Below are positions 1-10,139 of a DNA stretch of 64,000 nt, one piece after another; the first letter of the stretch is position 1, and each line of letters starts with the position of its first letter. The position numbers and the translations under genes were made by a program. The notes beneath the pieces are model-generated. The model was not told the DNA's origin. It ran no database searches and worked only from the letters and a program-made list of their open reading frames with translations. The DNA comes from Nematopogon swammerdamellus (Eukaryota > Arthropoda > Insecta > Lepidoptera > Adelidae), in assembly GCA_946902875.1 (NCBI GenBank), contig OX336345.1, forward strand, positions 10,819,395-10,883,394, written 5' to 3'.

Positions 1-2192
1 CGTGAAAGTAGTACGCGAACAGTTTGGCACTACCGGTCAGCACAATGGGATGACTTCCGTTCCTTCCTGGCATACCCTTGGCACGACGTTTGCTTCTCTT
101 CTCCAGACCCATCCCTGTGTGCCCAATCGGTCGTCGATGTGATCGCACAGGGTATAAATTTCTTCATACCTACCTCCACCGTTCCCATCGGCGGCCGCCA
201 TAAGCCTTGGTTTGATTGTCAATGCAGACTGGCTATTGACACTAAGAACAAGGCTTATAGGAAATGGCAGCAGAATAGGTCTGTCGAGAACAGACGAGAG
301 CTCAACGTCGCTGCTAGGTCCTGCAAACGAACGCAAAATTTGGCCAAGTTCAGGCACGACCGTGGAATTGGCGCGAAACTTGCACGTAGCCCTTCGGGTA
401 GCCGCGCCTTCTGGTCTCTCGCCAAATCCATCGGTCGGAATTTCTGCCGTCCTGCTACACCTCCGCTGGAACGTCCAAATGGCTCGCTCGCTATACTCGC
501 GAAAGAAAAGGCGAATATCTTTGCACGCCTTTTCGCATCCAACTCAAACATGGACAACCTGGGCGCCAACCCTCCTTCGTTACCCCATTGCGGGCGTATG
601 ATGGAAAATATTAGGGTCCACCCCAGAGTCGTCTATAAAACGCTACGTGAGTTGGATATTTCGAAGAGTAGCGGGCCCGACGGCGTCCCGGCGATAGTCT
701 TGAAAAATTGTGCTCTGGAATTGGCGCCAGTCCTCACCCGCTTATTCAAACGCTCCTATTCGTCCGGATCAATGCCCTCTTGCTGGAAGAGAGCTTCGGT
801 CCAGCCGGTCCCCAAGAAGGGGGACCCAGCGAACCCATCGAACTATCGCCCTATTGCGATGACCTCACTTTTGTGTAAGGTTATGGAGCGTATTGTCAAC
901 TCAGCGCTCCTGACGTACCTAGAAGACTCTAAACTCCTCGACGACAAACAATACGGCTTTCGCAAGCAAAGGTCGACTGGAGATCTTCTAGCGTACGTCA
1001 CGCATTTATGGGCTGAAAGGCTCGATGGTTTTGGGGAATCGCTAGCGGTCGCTCTGGACATATCCAAAGCATTCGATCGCGTCTGGCACCGGGGACTCTT
1101 AAGCAAGCTTCCGGCCTATGGTGTCCCTACAAAACTGTGCACTTGGATCTCCAGCTTTTTGAGTGGTCGGTCGATCTTTGTCACCCTAGATGGTGCCTGC
1201 TCGGCCGACTACTCAATCAATGCTGGTGTTCCACAAGGATCCGTGCTGTCGCCTACGCTGTTTTTATTGTTCATCAACGACATGCTCTCGCTCGGCGAAA
1301 TACACTGTTACGCGGACGACAGCACGGTGCACGAAGGGTTCATCAAGGACTGGAAAGGTAGAGAGGCCTCAGCCAGCAGCAAACGCGAGACGCAAAACTG
1401 TTGCTCGGGTTGACCAGGTTCTCGAAAAAGTATCCTCTTGGGGGAAGAAGAACTTGGTCAACTTCAACGTAGCCAAAACGCAAGCTTGTACCTTCTCTAC
1501 TAAGGCTGATCTGTTTCCTCTCCAAGCCACTTTTCAGGGCAGCCAAGTCCCCAACGATGTTAGTCTGGGTGTCCTGGGTATGGAGGTGTCCAGGGACGTT
1601 GGGTTTCGATCGTTCATAGAGTCCAAGGCGAAACTCGCGTCTCGAAAATTAGGGATCCTTTACCGATGTCGGCGATTTTTCACGCCGGCCCAACTGCTTA
1701 CACTCTACAAAGCACAAGTAAGACCGGTGATGGAATATTGCAGTCATCTTTGGGAGGGTTCCCCTAAGTACCTTCTTTCAGTCTTGGATTCTATTCAGCG
1801 ACGAGCCATTCGCCTGATTGGTGACTCTGTACTCACAAAGGACCTTCAACCTCTAAAGCACAGACATCGTTGGGTCATTGAGCCTGTTTTATCCGTACTA
1901 CTATGGCCGCTGCTCTGACGAACTTGCTTCCCTTATCCCTTCTCCTCCTGTTCGCCTACGCCAAACCCGCCATACTCTCGCGGAACACCCCTTTGTAGTC
2001 GACAGAAGAGTTCTTCGAACTGCACGATTCTCTAAATCGTTCTTGTGCCGCACTACAAAGGTGTGGAACGGGCTCCCAGGGAATATCTTCCCCCACTCCT
2101 ACAATCCACGGATCTTCAAATCGCGGGTTAATAGCCTTTCCCCAGCAACATTAGTCCACCTCCAAGCCGGACTGGCACCTCCTTGGGGGTGA
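1..2192 (+). pseudogene. LINE A ORF2 reverse transcriptase, frameshifted
   Basis: The reading frame is open from base 1 to 1413, so the true start lies upstream of the window. RT landmarks appear in order: SNYRPIAMTSLLCKVMERI (about 835-890), the first catalytic aspartate in LDISKAFDRVWH (about 1060-1090), AGVPQGSVLSP (about 1225-1255) and the active-site box CYADD (about 1306-1320). The protein then leaves frame 1. The next segment, beginning near 1360, is in frame 2 and carries LDSIQRRAIRLIGD (about 1785-1825). Near 1875 it moves to frame 3, which holds the conserved C-terminal KVWNGLPGNIFP (about 2060-2095) and stops at 2192. Two frameshifts mean this copy cannot make full-length RT, although the catalytic boxes are intact. 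Its role would have been target-primed reverse transcription. Confidence 0.88.
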
Positions 2193-2260
2193 AATTGGCT
2201 GCGCCTGAGGTTGCGACCTCGGACCGAGCCACCCAGTTCGGTAGCAATAAAAAAAAAAGG
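1..2260 (+). mobile_element. LINE A, 3' two-thirds, cut by the window edge
   Basis: A non-LTR retrotransposon of the Jockey/CR1-like group enters at base 1 and ends in an A-run at about 2247-2260. The part seen holds the end of the endonuclease-RT linker, the RT and the C-terminal region. A related but distinct element lies at 15944-18515 on the other strand. By eye the two RTs agree at roughly two thirds of positions, so they are different families of one clade. The clade is judged from motifs only. Confidence 0.88.
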
Positions 2261-2261
2261 C

Positions 2262-2788
2262 CTTGCTTGGAGTACCGATCACACTTGTGGGATGGAAGGC
2301 TCAGCTAAATACCAGCTTGCGCCGCTAGATTCAATCCAGCGTCGTGCCGTGCTACTGGTGGATGACACTGAGATGTTCCGCGATTTATAAACGCTGCAAC
2401 GCAACTCCGTAGGGACGTCTGCTCCCTAAGTGTGTTCTATCGTCGAGTATTCGGAGGTGTTTAACGCGATTCCGCCCCCGCGCCGCCGCGCCGCGCCGTC
2501 CCCATTTCACCTTCGCACTACGCGTACTGGGCACCCCTATACGTTCGACCTACCGACGGATTTGGTAGATCATTTATTCACAGAACCGGGGAAATGTGGA
2601 ACGCACTTCCTGCCCATCTATTTCCTCCCAAGTACAGTCTGGTAAAAAAAAGCGTTAAAAGGCTCCTGTCAGGCCGACATGGCATTCGCAATCCCCGTGC
2701 ATCACAGAATGTCCATGGGCATCGTTAGACACCTACTTGTAAGTGAAACGATGCCACATGTCATGTTACAGCTATCCATAAAAAAATC
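2262..2788 (+). mobile_element. LINE B, 3'-end fragment
   Basis: This fragment begins directly after the tail of LINE A and ends in an A-run at about 2779-2786. Conceptual pieces match the C-terminus of Jockey-like RTs: a LDSIQRR-like stretch near 2325, VFNAIPP near 2457-2475, and PFHLRTTRTG near 2505-2535. The motif for a GKMWNALP-type ending is split by frame changes near 2590-2615. An in-frame TAA near 2387 and a run of A's at 2643-2650 break it. The same family occurs at 58472-59059 (minus), and its tail sequence recurs at 25041-25365 and 44666-44990. Confidence 0.75.
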
Positions 2789-3817
2789 TATACTGTCGAT
2801 TAGATTGAATTGACTGCGTTATCGCCGGCAATTTCAAGAAGAATTTGAGCGTTTGTTATGTGTATGACCAGTATATTGTATGAGCGGCGTAGCCGCCGCC
2901 GGGGCGGCGCTCGTCACGGCGCGGCGCGGCCGGAACAATCAATAGGTAGAGTTCTTACTTTACGATTGCGTACCTATTACACAAATCCGCTGTCTCGGAT
3001 CCACCTCTTATGACTAGCTAGAGTTATTTATTATTGTAGGAGTCTGGTGCGGGGCGTGCGGAGTCGCGGCCCGGCGGGGCGGGGCGGGGAGGGGGTGTGG
3101 AAGGTCGCAGGGTATGCGGGTCGTGCGGGACTTGCGGGACGGTCTCGTTGACGTCACGCGCCGCGTGGAAGGGACGAGGCGGGGGCGCGGGGCGAGGTTG
3201 ACGAAAACTCAGAAGAGTCGTCCCCCTCCCGCGACCCGTGCACCCACCCCGCGCCCCGCGCCGCCCCACCACCGCCGCCGCCGGCTGAATGGAGAATTAA
3301 ATTACACGAAAATTGGGCACATCGGGCTCTCCTCGGCTTTCGTTACAAGTTTGATGTAGTATTTTTAATCACTCGCACCTCGTAATCTGCCGAGAAAACA
3401 ACGAGAGGGTAGCGGATTATCGCAGAGCGAGGCTCTCTCATTAATTAGTGTCTACTTTATTTTTATTTTACGTGTGACCCTCTAACCCACCAAAATTGTC
3501 ACCATAAAAGTAGAGTTTTTTTTATAATTACGTGTAAATGTTACTTTTTGCGTAGCCCGAAGACGCTGGTTACTTTCCATCACAGAGCGACGACGTATCC
3601 TTGAACACTTGCAATTTTGTTACTTACGTTTCATTTATTTCTATTTTGTTTATTTCATAAGAACATTCAGATACAAAGTGTAATGTGATAAAATGTTTAT
3701 GTTACCTGACGTATTAAAAACGAAAAGTGTAAAAAATATAATTATGAAATCTTAAGAGTAAAATATAGAGAAGATATTTATTATTTTAATGATAAATCCA
3801 ATGGCCATATATACTTT
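2789..3817. other. Anonymous DNA with a GC-rich block
   Basis: No gene is recognised here. GC-rich patches at about 2880-2935 and 3045-3290 (many CpG and GGGGC/CCGCC runs) stand out from the AT-rich surroundings. The open frames inside them are low-complexity Pro/Arg/Gly and have no recognisable domain. The rest is AT-rich. Confidence 0.5.
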
Positions 3818-3920
3818 TTATGTAATCCCGTATGGGTTGCAAAGTATGAGGACAAAAAAAATGCCCTGATCAGCCAATATCACCTCCGGGAAAGTAGGTG
3901 CCATACTGGAGACTTCCTTT
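3818..3920 (+). repeat. Dispersed repeat P, copy 1
   Basis: The core near 3867-3915 (ending GGAGACTTCC) matches 5595-5648 with few changes, including AGCCAATATCACCTCCG. Both copies follow a TA-rich stretch and the word TTTATGTAATCC. The element type is unknown. The shared left edge after a TA run suggests the end of an interspersed element. Confidence 0.65.
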
Positions 3921-4651
3921 CGCATTGCTGGCTATACTGGACTAAAAGAACCTCGAGAACACAACCGAGGCTGCTATGTGGACATCTTACTCTCAGTCAT
4001 AATTATGGCCGTGCCCGTGTTTATGCTGGACAGAAGCTACTTAGATAAGTCGTATTTTATCAGATCTAGAGATAGAAGACATTTATTAGCACTAAGAAAT
4101 GTTATAAAACTCTACCAGGCTTCGAAGCAAATCTAAAATCACAAAACTAATCGAAATTAATTTGAAGACCTTTTCGTACTTTGAGTACGACGTAAAAAGG
4201 TAGCTTAGATCTAATAATAGAGATTTATTTCTATCAGGGGGTGAGCTCGGTTGAAGTCCGTTATTGAGTCTGAGCACGCTACTGCAATGTCTCGCAGTAG
4301 TGTTATGTACCCGCTTCTTAGACACCTGGGTACCTGCCGGTATGTACAATCTACTTGTTGCCTACCTTACTCACATATAAAATATATAGCTGTGCCCGTG
4401 GATCCGCTCGCGTTAACGTTGTTTGTTATTCCATACCCATCCGAAAATCTGAAAGACTGGGGTGAAAACTATGTCTAAATCGGTAGAGTTGTTCTCGATT
4501 TATGAGTGAATAATGTAGATGTTGCCTGATAACTGACTAATCCTCTTTTGAGTTCTTATGCAAAGCTCAGATTACTTTAAATTATGTTATCAGTTGTTGT
4601 GGTTGTTGTAATCGTAAGTACCTATGCACTGTTAGTTGAAATTTCGATTTA
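3921..4651. other. Anonymous DNA
   Basis: No gene is seen. A short Helitron-like end motif (AGCTGTGCCCG) sits at about 4388-4398. A small inverted repeat, CTACTGC/GCAGTAG, lies at about 4278-4299. Confidence 0.4.
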
Positions 4652-5312
4652 GATTATATTTTTATTTATTTTTTTTTTATTTTTTTTATTTCGGTAAACT
4701 TACAGTGCAGATACATATTGAATAAACATACAATTATAACTACAGGACACCAATTACAAGTTTACACATTCAGGTTTAAATTTAGAGAGAAAAAAAGCGA
4801 AAATTTAACACAGATAATGAAGACAACAGACATTTAAGTGGGCATTTCTTACACAAATTAATACTTAAAAAAAAAAACTAACATAAATCTAAAACGTTAA
4901 GTTGAGTCGAAAGCACGTCTAAATTTATTCTTAAGTACACTAGGGCTCGTGCAAAACAAATCAACATCGTCGCTTATGTCGTTGAATAACTTACCAGCAC
5001 GCCAGAAAAATGAATTCTGTTTATAATTGGAATGGGCAAGGGGGAGGTGTATTATTGCGTTACTCCTCGTCGCAAGTCTCGGCACAAGTAGATTAATGTG
5101 ACCCAAAAGTTCCGGGCAATCGATGGATCCACTGCTTATTTTCAGTAGTAAGGTAATGTCAAGCATTTCTCGCCTACTGTCTAGAGGAAGCAACTTATGG
5201 AAATGGCATGCCATTTCAGTGTTAGGGAACCCAACGTTTGTCCGGAAATTGAGAAATTTGAGCAACCTTTTTTGGACACGGTCTAGTCTAATCTTATTAC
5301 AATACAATATAT
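4652..5312 (-). mobile_element. LINE C, 5'-truncated copy
   Basis: On the minus strand this is a coding remnant (5307-4897), a 3' UTR, and an A-rich tail that reads as the T-rich run at 4652-4693 on the plus strand. The 5' end stops abruptly at a short TA-rich stretch near 5305-5320, as expected for a truncated target-primed insertion. Confidence 0.75.
4897..5307 (-). pseudogene. LINE C RT C-terminal fragment
   Basis: This 136-codon uninterrupted piece contains LDRVQKRLLKFLNFR near the N-side and NSFFWRAGKLFNDI, then FRRAF near the end. That layout is the region after the RT core in Jockey-like LINEs, where a conserved W/F...LP or LFN motif precedes the stop. No RT catalytic residue is present because the copy is 5'-truncated. 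The apparent start codon is only where the copy begins, not a translation start. The clade assignment is inference. Confidence 0.7.
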
Positions 5313-5510
5313 ATATATTATAAGAACAATAATTTCTTTCCTTCTTTCAATCTTTCTCGGGTTTTGACGAACAAAACTTTAAACGGATACCCATAGTGAA
5401 ATCGTCACACGAATACGACACCATTTTAAAGTATATTCCGCCTCCCATCAACCACAAATTAATGAATATTAATAGAACACAGATGTAGGTTAGTTTGTTC
5501 TGTTCATCGT

Positions 5511-5514
<4 letters not shown>

Positions 5515-5544
<30 letters not shown>
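5515..5544. repeat. (TA)n microsatellite
   Basis: About fifteen TA dinucleotides, directly left of repeat P copy 2. Confidence 0.95.
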
Positions 5545-5549
<5 letters not shown>

Positions 5550-5652
5550 GTAATCCGGTATGGGTGGCTGAGTCGGAGGGGCCAAAGCGCATGCTCCGAC
5601 CAGCCAATATCACCTCCGAGAAGGTAGGTGCCATACCGGAGACTTCCCTGGA
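5545..5652 (+). repeat. Dispersed repeat P, copy 2
   Basis: The better preserved copy. It reads TATGTAATCCGGTATGGG, then ACCAGCCAATATCACCTCC, and ends GCCATACCGGAGACTTCC. The words GGTATGG near its start and CCATACC near its end are inverted to each other, which hints at terminal inverted repeats. Confidence 0.65.
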
Positions 5653-6189
5653 CTGAATATTGAACGGATTAGGAACGGATAGGAAGGTCAAATCACCCAA
5701 TCAGTTGATAGGGTGATTTTACCTACTGACCGGGACTCCGTAGATCCAACTAATTTTTTATTTAGGAATTTTCAGGTGTACCTATGAAGAAAGTAAAAAT
5801 ACAAATTCGCACAAACAATTTAAGTTTCGACGGGAACGTCGAATTGAGCTTATGTATAAGTATTATTTTAAATATCAAATAGCAGAGAGATAAAAGAGCC
5901 ATATTTAAGGATATTTTTACTATCGCGATGTTTTCTTATTTGACATTGAGTTTTGTTAAAGAAACCGATTCCATATTCTACTAAAAAAACCTTTCCATTC
6001 TAAAGAGTTATAGAATGAATCGCAGTAGAAGAAATTATGTAAAAAAATACTTTAAATAATATTTTATAATTTATCCTTAAATGTCTCTTTCTATATATAT
6101 ATACTTCTGACCGCACGCACTGCTCAGCTCAAAATATAATATAATACAAATAAATAAATTGTAATTTTTATTAAGTTTATTGATTGACC
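5653..6189. other. Anonymous AT-rich DNA
   Basis: No coding or repeat structure is recognised apart from short AT runs. Confidence 0.4.
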
Positions 6190-6765
6190 ATAATAATTAT
6201 TATAATGCCGGCCGCCGCCGCGCTCGACTTCGACGCCGCCGCCACCGCCACCGCTCGCCCGCAGCAGCACTGCCTCCGCCCACCGCGTCGCCCGGCCTCC
6301 CCGCGCCCGGGTCGTCCATCACGAGAGCCGCCATTCTCCTCGCACACTACACGCACACCCTACCACCCAGCTCCACGCCGTCGGTGCATTTCATCGACGG
6401 CGAAGATGGAGCGTTGACGTCGGCCGAGCCACAACAACTACGGTGAGGGCGACGTCCACCATCGGCCAGCTTGGGGTCATCGGGAACTCGCGTCCCGTCT
6501 AGTGCCCCCGCTACCGGTGGTGTAGTGCAACCATGAGGCGACGCTCGCGCGAAGTTCAAGATTTTCAAAACAGCTGCGCGACGACGTCGCCGTGCAGTCC
6601 GGCGGATACGGAGCTCTCCGAGATGGGGGTGGTGGTGGCCTACGTGTCTAGTACCACCACATATCGCTCGTAGCTTGCCTCGCGTCGTGTCGGAGAGCTC
6701 CGTCGCCACGGCCTGCACCCGCCGGCGTGCTTGGAGGCTTGCCTCCCGCCGCCGGCGGTATTACC
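6190..6765. other. GC-rich island with inverted repeats
   Basis: A sharp GC island in AT-rich DNA. It contains a 14-base inverted pair, ACGGAGCTCTCCGA (about 6608-6622) and TCGGAGAGCTCCGT (about 6690-6704). It also has a GC hairpin at about 6720-6762 (arms CCGCCGGCG/CGCCGGCGG, inner arms GGAGGC/GCCTCC). Frames on both strands are open but of low complexity. I cannot name a product. It could be an exon or promoter CpG island of an unrecognised gene, or a GC-rich repeat. Confidence 0.4.
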
Positions 6766-7362
6766 GTTTTTATTTGTTTGTATTAATTTTGTGTATTTTT
6801 ATTACCTTTTATAGTTATAATATATGTAAAATTAATATAAATGTAATATAAAAATGTGAAATGAAGATTATAATAACGTGAAATAAAGATTATAATCAAA
6901 ATTATATTATAAAAAAAGAAATGTGTGAATAAATATTATAATTAATCAACTCATACTATATCACACATACCAGTGCAATGTTCCTTAGTTAGCACAAATC
7001 AACTACGAAGTTAAATAGCACTTGGAATGGAGCAACCAGCATCGACCGCTCAGGCTATTGTTGAAACGACTCGCTCGCTGCATGAATGGGGGAACTCCAT
7101 CCAACAACCTAGCCTATTATTAGAAATAGAATATATTTTGAGAACTTCATTGTTAGTATTTTACTCAATAATGTTATTCCTCATAATGTAAGAAGTTCAC
7201 GATAGCAGCCGTTACCTTGATTATGATGTTGCATGCAAATTAAATTTTGTTTGGAAATAATAGTTTAAGCACACATCTCATACTAATAGATATTATTAAG
7301 TAGACACATGAATACATGATACATACTATGATATATACCTAATTATTTATATTAGACTAGCT
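6766..7362. other. Anonymous AT-rich DNA
   Basis: Nothing recognisable beyond AT-rich sequence. Confidence 0.4.
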
Positions 7363-7365
7363 GTG

Positions 7366-7592
7366 CCCGCGGCTCCGCCCGCTCTCATATTTCACTTCAC
7401 TGATAACCTCATAAGCCATTTAGCGTGATAGTAAGTAGCGTATAGTTGATGGGAAGAATCAAGCTATCCGTAGAATTTTGTTTTATTAAAATCGGTTCAG
7501 TGGTTCTCGAGTTATAAGCGGACAGACAGACATACACTCAGACACTCAGACACTCAGACAGAAAGCAGACGTTGGATTTTATTATAGGTAAG
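7366..7592 (-). mobile_element. Short Helitron-like non-autonomous repeat
   Basis: Read on the minus strand, it starts near TATAATAAAATCCAACG and ends GCGGGCACAGCTAG. The end resembles a Helitron 3' terminus (GC-rich stem then CTAG). A near-identical terminus follows the Helitron helicase remnant at 56874-57184. The interior holds GACAGACAGACA runs and the widespread word GTGGTTCTCGAGTTATAAG, which also appears at about 52435-52453. Confidence 0.55.
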
Positions 7593-7636
7593 GAAAGGAA
7601 AGCAAATTAACTACTATGAATATTCCAGTAAAAATA

Positions 7637-8112
7637 TACTTTTTAACCCCCGACGCAAAAAGAGGGTTGTTATAAATTGAACGTGTGCATCTGTGTATCT
7701 GTGTGTCTATCTGTGGCATCGTAGCTCCTAAATGAATGGAGCGATTTGGATGCGGGTTTTTTTGTTAGAAAGCTGGTTTAACCGGAATGGCTCTTAGCAA
7801 TGAATAAAGTAATAAAGTAATTTATGAAGTAATGAAAAAATTACGTCTCACGGATGGACCGATTCGGATGAGGTTTTTTTGAAAAAGCTTGAAATAAAAG
7901 TTAAATTACAAATTAAACAAATCCCCGATCCTTAAAAAGTAAAAAATAATTACCTCTTGACTTACTTAAGGCATTCGGAGAACCGCTAAGTATGTAAATA
8001 AAATATAAAACTCAGAGCGGGTATTTACTTAGCGTTCCCCCGACTTCTTTAAGTAAACGGAAATTATTTATGACTTATTAAGGGTCGGAGTTTTTAAAAT
8101 TTGTAATTTAAT
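7637..8112 (+). repeat. Fold-back repeat Q, copy 1
   Basis: It starts TTTTTAACCCCCGACGC and carries TGGCATCGTAGCTCC. It ends in a long imperfect palindrome at about 7905-8112, with arms around TTTACTTACTTAA-type sequence and CCGCTAAGTA / TACTTAGCG. The same element, on the opposite strand and better preserved, is at 55349-55856. No coding capacity is seen. Confidence 0.7.
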
Positions 8113-8187
8113 TTTTAATTTTTATTTAAAAAGAACACATGTTTTGTTATTTTATTTTATATATTTCGGCGAATGCCGTCTTCAGTA
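8112..8187 (-). repeat. PLE-type tail, inverted copy at left end
   Basis: About 76 bases here are the reverse complement of 11682-11765. On the minus strand it carries a hammerhead-like core (8147-8192): CTGAAGA, C, then GGC-ATTC-GCC, then GAAATAT. It lies just 5' of a GIY-YIG remnant on the plus strand. That is the arrangement expected of a PLE whose 5' end has an inverted copy of its tail. Confidence 0.6.
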
Positions 8188-8188
8188 A

Positions 8189-8596
8189 TTCAGCAACATC
8201 CTCACAAAAACAAAACCGATTCCTCACCAGCATGCCCACACATCACAATCCTCGCAAACCGCCCTTGGCACAACACCCTGTCGCTCCGTTCGCTGCAAAA
8301 CGTGTTCCATCATAAACTCATCCCAAATAATCAAACCTGCAAATTCTGAAATGTCATATAAATCACAATCTTTCACAACCTGCAAAACCAACTCCTGCAT
8401 ATACTTGATAGAGTGCCGATTGTGTAATTCATATTACATTGGAATGACCAATACTCCACTTCACATAAGGATGAACCACCATAGACACACGGTAGATTCA
8501 ATCTTAAACTCTCCTTTACCATGTGTGTTTTTGCATGGATTGGGATTGCCCAATCTATCCTTCAACTACTGCTATACGGTACGCATAATCAGATAA
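8189..8596 (+). pseudogene. PLE GIY-YIG endonuclease remnant (CxC type)
   Basis: The frame is open from 8189 (after TAA at 8186-8188) to the stop at 8594-8596. It shows a Cys pair motif, TPCRSVRCKTC (8276-8308), and then the GIY-YIG core. The core is CIYLIEC (about 8396-8416, in place of GIY), LCNSYYIGM (about 8423-8449) and an RMNHHR-type helix (about 8468-8487). PLEs encode RT plus a C-terminal GIY-YIG nuclease, and the Cys motif ahead of it recalls the Neptune/Poseidon groups. The RT is missing. The frame then runs into a 5S-derived SINE near 8588, so the natural C-terminus is lost. Confidence 0.7.
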
Positions 8597-8929
8597 GCAA
8601 CGCTGGGTGCGGTCAGTACTTGGATGGGTGACCGCTGACCGTTGGAGGCTGACCGAGGTTCGGATTCCTCGTAAAACTGTAGGTCCCTTCCCTCCTAATC
8701 TTACTTGGTGGTAGGGTTTAACCCGCCCGGGTTGGTACCACCGCACTGAATGAAAAGTCGGTCTAAACGGCTATGTAAATAGTTTGTGTTTTCCGACCAC
8801 TTCAGTGTAGCTGGCACGATCAAAGGGGGAAGCACTGACATGGGACCTAGTTCACCCGGTGTTATGGGCTGACATCACGGACGTTGTAGGTGATGTAACC
8901 AACCGTGTCAGTTTCCATAAAAAAAAATC
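8588..8929 (+). mobile_element. 5S rRNA-derived SINE (SINE3-like)
   Basis: Bases 8594-8639 match the internal-promoter half of 5S rRNA (AAGCAACGCTGGGTGCGGTC, then AGTACTTGGATGGGTGACCG). Such heads give RNA polymerase III transcription from inside the element. The body includes the inverted GGTAGGG/TACCACC-type segment at about 8705-8745. The 3' part (about 8820-8920) is the tail T described at 24930-25038, ending in an A-run at 8921-8928. The head overlaps the end of the GIY-YIG remnant, so the SINE probably inserted there. The 5' end of the 5S moiety is eroded. Confidence 0.65.
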
Positions 8930-9100
8930 AGATCTTTTACGCCTCCACTAAGACAAATCGACCTTCGCACCTGGGAAGCAGCATATATTTGGAAGCTGGG
9001 AGCCTACCACTCCCCTGGTCTCAACGCTCAACACTAAGGTTACAAAGGTCCATTTTTTCCAGTTTTTCTTTTTTTTTTTTTTAACCATAGTTGTTTGTCA

Positions 9101-9146
9101 TGTCATGGTAACAGTGTCATTAACCAATGACATTGTTACCATGACA
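9101..9146. repeat. 46-bp hairpin
   Basis: Arms TGTCATGGTAACAGTGTCATT and its complement are 21 bases each with one mismatch, separated by AACC. It follows a T-run at about 9069-9082. Function is not known. It could be the centre of an eroded palindromic MITE. Confidence 0.85.
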
Positions 9147-9269
9147 AACTTTTGTAAATAAATAATATTTATTCTTATTATAGACAAAGAGATTTTATGT
9201 ATAGAGTGAGCACTACGAAGAAAGAATACAGAGAAATGACGGCCAATAGCTGAGGTATGAGGTAAGGTA

Positions 9270-9385
9270 GCGGGGTGGCGGAACGCTGAGCCGCGCGGGG
9301 CGGGAAGCGAGCGGGAGAGGGGCTAGCTAGCGAGCGACTAGCGGCTAGCGGCCCGGCCGGCCCGGCCGGTCAGTCAACACGTGCA
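9270..9385. other. GC-rich block
   Basis: An abrupt GC-rich stretch with repeated GCGAGCG and GCTAGC words and CCCGGCCGG doublets near 9352-9370. No frame with a recognisable product. Confidence 0.4.
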
Positions 9386-9463
9386 TTGCGTAGGGTTGTC
9401 ACTTAGTCTACCAAAAATATATTTTTCGATTTATTATTTTACGAGTAGGTATTATGGTTAATT

Positions 9464-9527
9464 GTGCCCGTAGTCTAGTGGTAACGCTTCTCAATGCAGA
9501 AGTTGCGGGTTCAAATCCCGGGCACTA
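9464..9527 (+). tRNA. Compact tRNA-like sequence (pseudogene or SINE head)
   Basis: The ends GTGCCCG (9464-9470) and CGGGCAC (9519-9525) pair fully as a 7-bp acceptor stem. There is an A-box-like TAGTCTAGTGGT at 9471-9482 and a B-box-like GGTTCAAATCC at 9508-9518. A CTTCT/AGAAG stem lies between them. The span is 62 bases, about ten short of a normal tRNA. The anticodon loop has the wrong size, and the T-stem shares bases with the acceptor, so no anticodon is assigned. The surrounding DNA has no gene. Confidence 0.35.
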
Positions 9528-10000
9528 ACTAATGTACTTATTTATTTCCTTGATAAGGATTGATATACGTGCATTTCATAACGAATAGGTACGATCGCTC
9601 CGATGAAGAAAAATAAAGTTAGGTAACTAGTGCACACTGGTCTATGAAAGGTATTTTTGTGTAAACTGCTTCTGATTTCCACTGGTCACCATGTACGAGT
9701 AATCGAACCGGATATAACAAATTGTGACAAGTTCGAGTGCAATATGACTGCCATAAGAATACTCAATAAACAATAAAACAACAACAATAAAAACAATACC
9801 TCCTATGTCAGTGGGCAGAGTCCGTGCCTAGCAGTGGGACGTTTTAAAGGATTATAGAAGAAAACAGATAGTGAATTTCATCGAGAAAAACGTTTTTATG
9901 TATTTAAACTTAAAATACAGAACTATAATAACTTGAAATACATACCTAAACTTATATGGGTTTTTAAATTACCGTGGTTATTTGACATTTTAAGAAGTAA

Positions 10001-10139
10001 CAACGGCTTTACTCGCTATCGAAATACGAGCTGTGTGGCTCGACATTTCGGCCAGAGTGCTCATGATGATGGGCCATACGTTTGGCCCGAAACGTCGAGC
10101 CACACAGCTCGTATTTCGACCGCGAGTAAAGCCGTTTTG
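10001..10139 (+). mobile_element. PLE double tail (inverted pair)
   Basis: A near-perfect palindromic unit. The left arm (CAACGGCTTTACTCGC, then CGAAATACGAGCTGTG and TGGCTCGACATTTCGG) is the reverse complement of the right arm ending GCGAGTAAAGCCGTTTT. The middle holds a hammerhead-like core at 10057-10110. The same tail ends the PLE copy at 62802-63757. I read it as a PLE reduced to its tail plus the inverted tail copy. Confidence 0.6.
10057..10110 (+). ncRNA. Hammerhead-like motif, core base 3 changed
   Basis: Order seen: helix I strand GTGCTC, core ATGATGA (C3 replaced by A), an extra T, helix II GGGCC/GGCCC, then GAA-ACGT-C and helix I partner GAGC. The ACGT tetranucleotide fits the minimal helix III known for PLE hammerheads. 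The C3 change should impair self-cleavage. Confidence 0.55.

Noticed and set aside
3024..3359. Overlapping open frames on both strands at 3024-3272 and 3114-3359
   Set aside because: They result from GC-rich composition with few stop codons. No recognisable product.
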